Positions 63,206 through 64,000 of a stretch of DNA of 64,000 nt are shown here, in pieces. The position numbers were made by a program, and so were the translations under genes. Under the pieces are notes generated by a model that worked only from the letters and a program-made list of their open reading frames with translations, did no database searches and had not been told where the DNA came from. The stretch comes from Sipunculus nudus (lineage: Eukaryota; Annelida; Sipuncula; Golfingiida; Sipunculidae): the NCBI GenBank assembly GCA_026874595.1, contig CM049317.1:47020401-47084400 (forward strand), given 5' to 3'. The stretch's first letter is position 1. The number at the start of each line of letters is the position of its first letter.

Positions 63206-63644
63206 CTGTGTCATAAGGACTGTTGGAAGCGCAAGTGAGTTCACTGTCTAATATCAAGTTTGCTCTCTAGAACATTAAAAGAAGGCTTATTTTATCATAT
63301 AGTTTAAACATGTACGGTACCATGAATGAATACTTGCCTAGACATTTACAGTACTTCCATTTTCATTTTATTATATAATTGAGTAGCCCAGTCACCACAC
63401 CCCAAATAATACAACACTGATAATTAAATTTTCCCTAATTTCAGACTCCAAATATCAGCTAATAGAAATAATAGCTTGGAAGTAATTTTTATTTTAAAAA
63501 AATAGACATGTTTAAGAAAATGTTGCATTGGTTTATTCTTATTAAGTAAAACAATAGGTAGAGGTACATCCCTGGGACGTTATTTCCAAATTCTTCAAAT
63601 GAAACAACCATAAAATTTAAGTTAATGAATCATGCATTCCACAC
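63206..63644. other. Unassigned spacer
   Basis: Nothing recognised between the two direct-repeat copies on this side. Confidence 0.4.
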
Positions 63645-63775
63645 AAGTATAATGGACGTATAATGGACATATAATACAAGTTTAATGCAAATAAAACGCA
63701 AGTAAAATGCAAGTAAAAAGCAAGTATAATGCAAGTATAATGCAAGTATAAGGAAAGTATAAGACAAGTATATGG
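63645..63775 (+). repeat. 11-bp minisatellite, about 12 copies
   Basis: Repeats of GCAAGTATAAT with TAAAA, TAAGG and TATGG variants. The left units read GTATAATGGAC. It lies between the two copies of the 190-bp direct repeat. The 70-codon minus ORF at 63617-63829 is a repeat artefact. Confidence 0.93.
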
Positions 63776-63821
63776 CACGCGAAGTCTTGACCAGAGAGTC
63801 CGTTTCATATTATCATCACGA

Positions 63822-64000
63822 TTCAGCATTTATTCATGTTGGGTTGGGCATTGAATGAATCATATAATATTCCCTGTGTATAAATATCGTGATGTATACA
63901 GAATATTTCTGAACGCATTGTATATATGTTGATTCATGTATATATATGTATTAGCGCTTCATCTAAACTGCACCCAGATAAAAAATGGGTTGCATATTGT
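63822..64000 (+). repeat. About 190-bp direct repeat, copy 2 (cut by window end)
   Basis: ATTCAGCATTTATTCATGTT through CACCCAGATAAAAAATGGG. Partner of 63010-63205. More units may follow beyond the window. Confidence 0.85.

Overview
This is eukaryotic, AT-rich, repeat-dense DNA with no recognisable intact protein-coding gene, no rRNA, no functional tRNA and no CRISPR array. Several repeats have an architecture I associate with marine molluscs, especially bivalves: about 150-340 bp tandem units rich in AAGGTCA/TGACCTT, followed by a GACGGACGGACG-type tract and a terminal hairpin running into CTAAA. tRNA-headed SINEs and a mariner-type MITE with CGCGAAAAT ends are also present. I therefore suggest a mollusc, probably a bivalve. 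This is inference from repeat style, not from a gene.

Layout. 1-775: end of a 340-bp tandem-unit element with a hairpin tail. 2540-3130: a diverged element of the same architecture, followed at 3279-3546 by copy 1 of a Harbinger-like MITE. 5745-6135 and 7380-8035: 45-bp and 29-bp minisatellites. 11031-11335: a duplicated compound microsatellite. 11.5-13.2 kb: CpG- and CCAAT-richer unique DNA. 13.7-14.5 kb: an AGGTCA-repeat element. 14.8-15.9 kb: poly-G/C tracts. 17771-17890: a reverse-transcriptase relic. 18932-24943: a 47-bp satellite of about 128 monomers. 25-32.9 kb: mostly featureless. 32905-33147: SINE copy (minus). 34.1-34.9 kb: microsatellites and a possible transposon end. 35484-35801: MITE copy 2. 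38.7-39.6 kb: GC-richer unique DNA. 39767-41065: another hairpin-tailed tandem-unit element. 41.9-42.6 kb: 53-bp and 27-bp repeats. 42614-42948: MITE copy 3. 43.4-43.8 kb: a 188-bp duplication. 43785-45845: a 34-bp satellite. 45846-46067 and 49668-49889: one 222-bp element in inverted orientation. 50060-50562: mariner-type MITE. 50.8-51.3 kb (minus): two possible short exons. 52188-55895: a 32-bp satellite of about 115 monomers. 56531-56805: SINE copy (plus). 58736-60295: a second 340-bp array. 60439-60640: a second SINE type. 63.0-64.0 kb: a direct repeat and an 11-bp minisatellite.

Tandem arrays occupy roughly 13-14 kb (about one fifth) of the window. They show dimeric and segment-level higher-order structure. 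The most informative observations are: (1) four otherwise different elements sharing a tandem-unit body, GACG tract, terminal hairpin and AT-rich or CTAA end, which suggests one non-autonomous, possibly Helitron-like, transposition system; (2) a three-copy MITE with 3-bp TWA-type target duplications; (3) a two-copy tRNA-derived SINE family; and (4) satellites whose monomers carry AP-1 sites, splice-donor words or C/D-box-like words.
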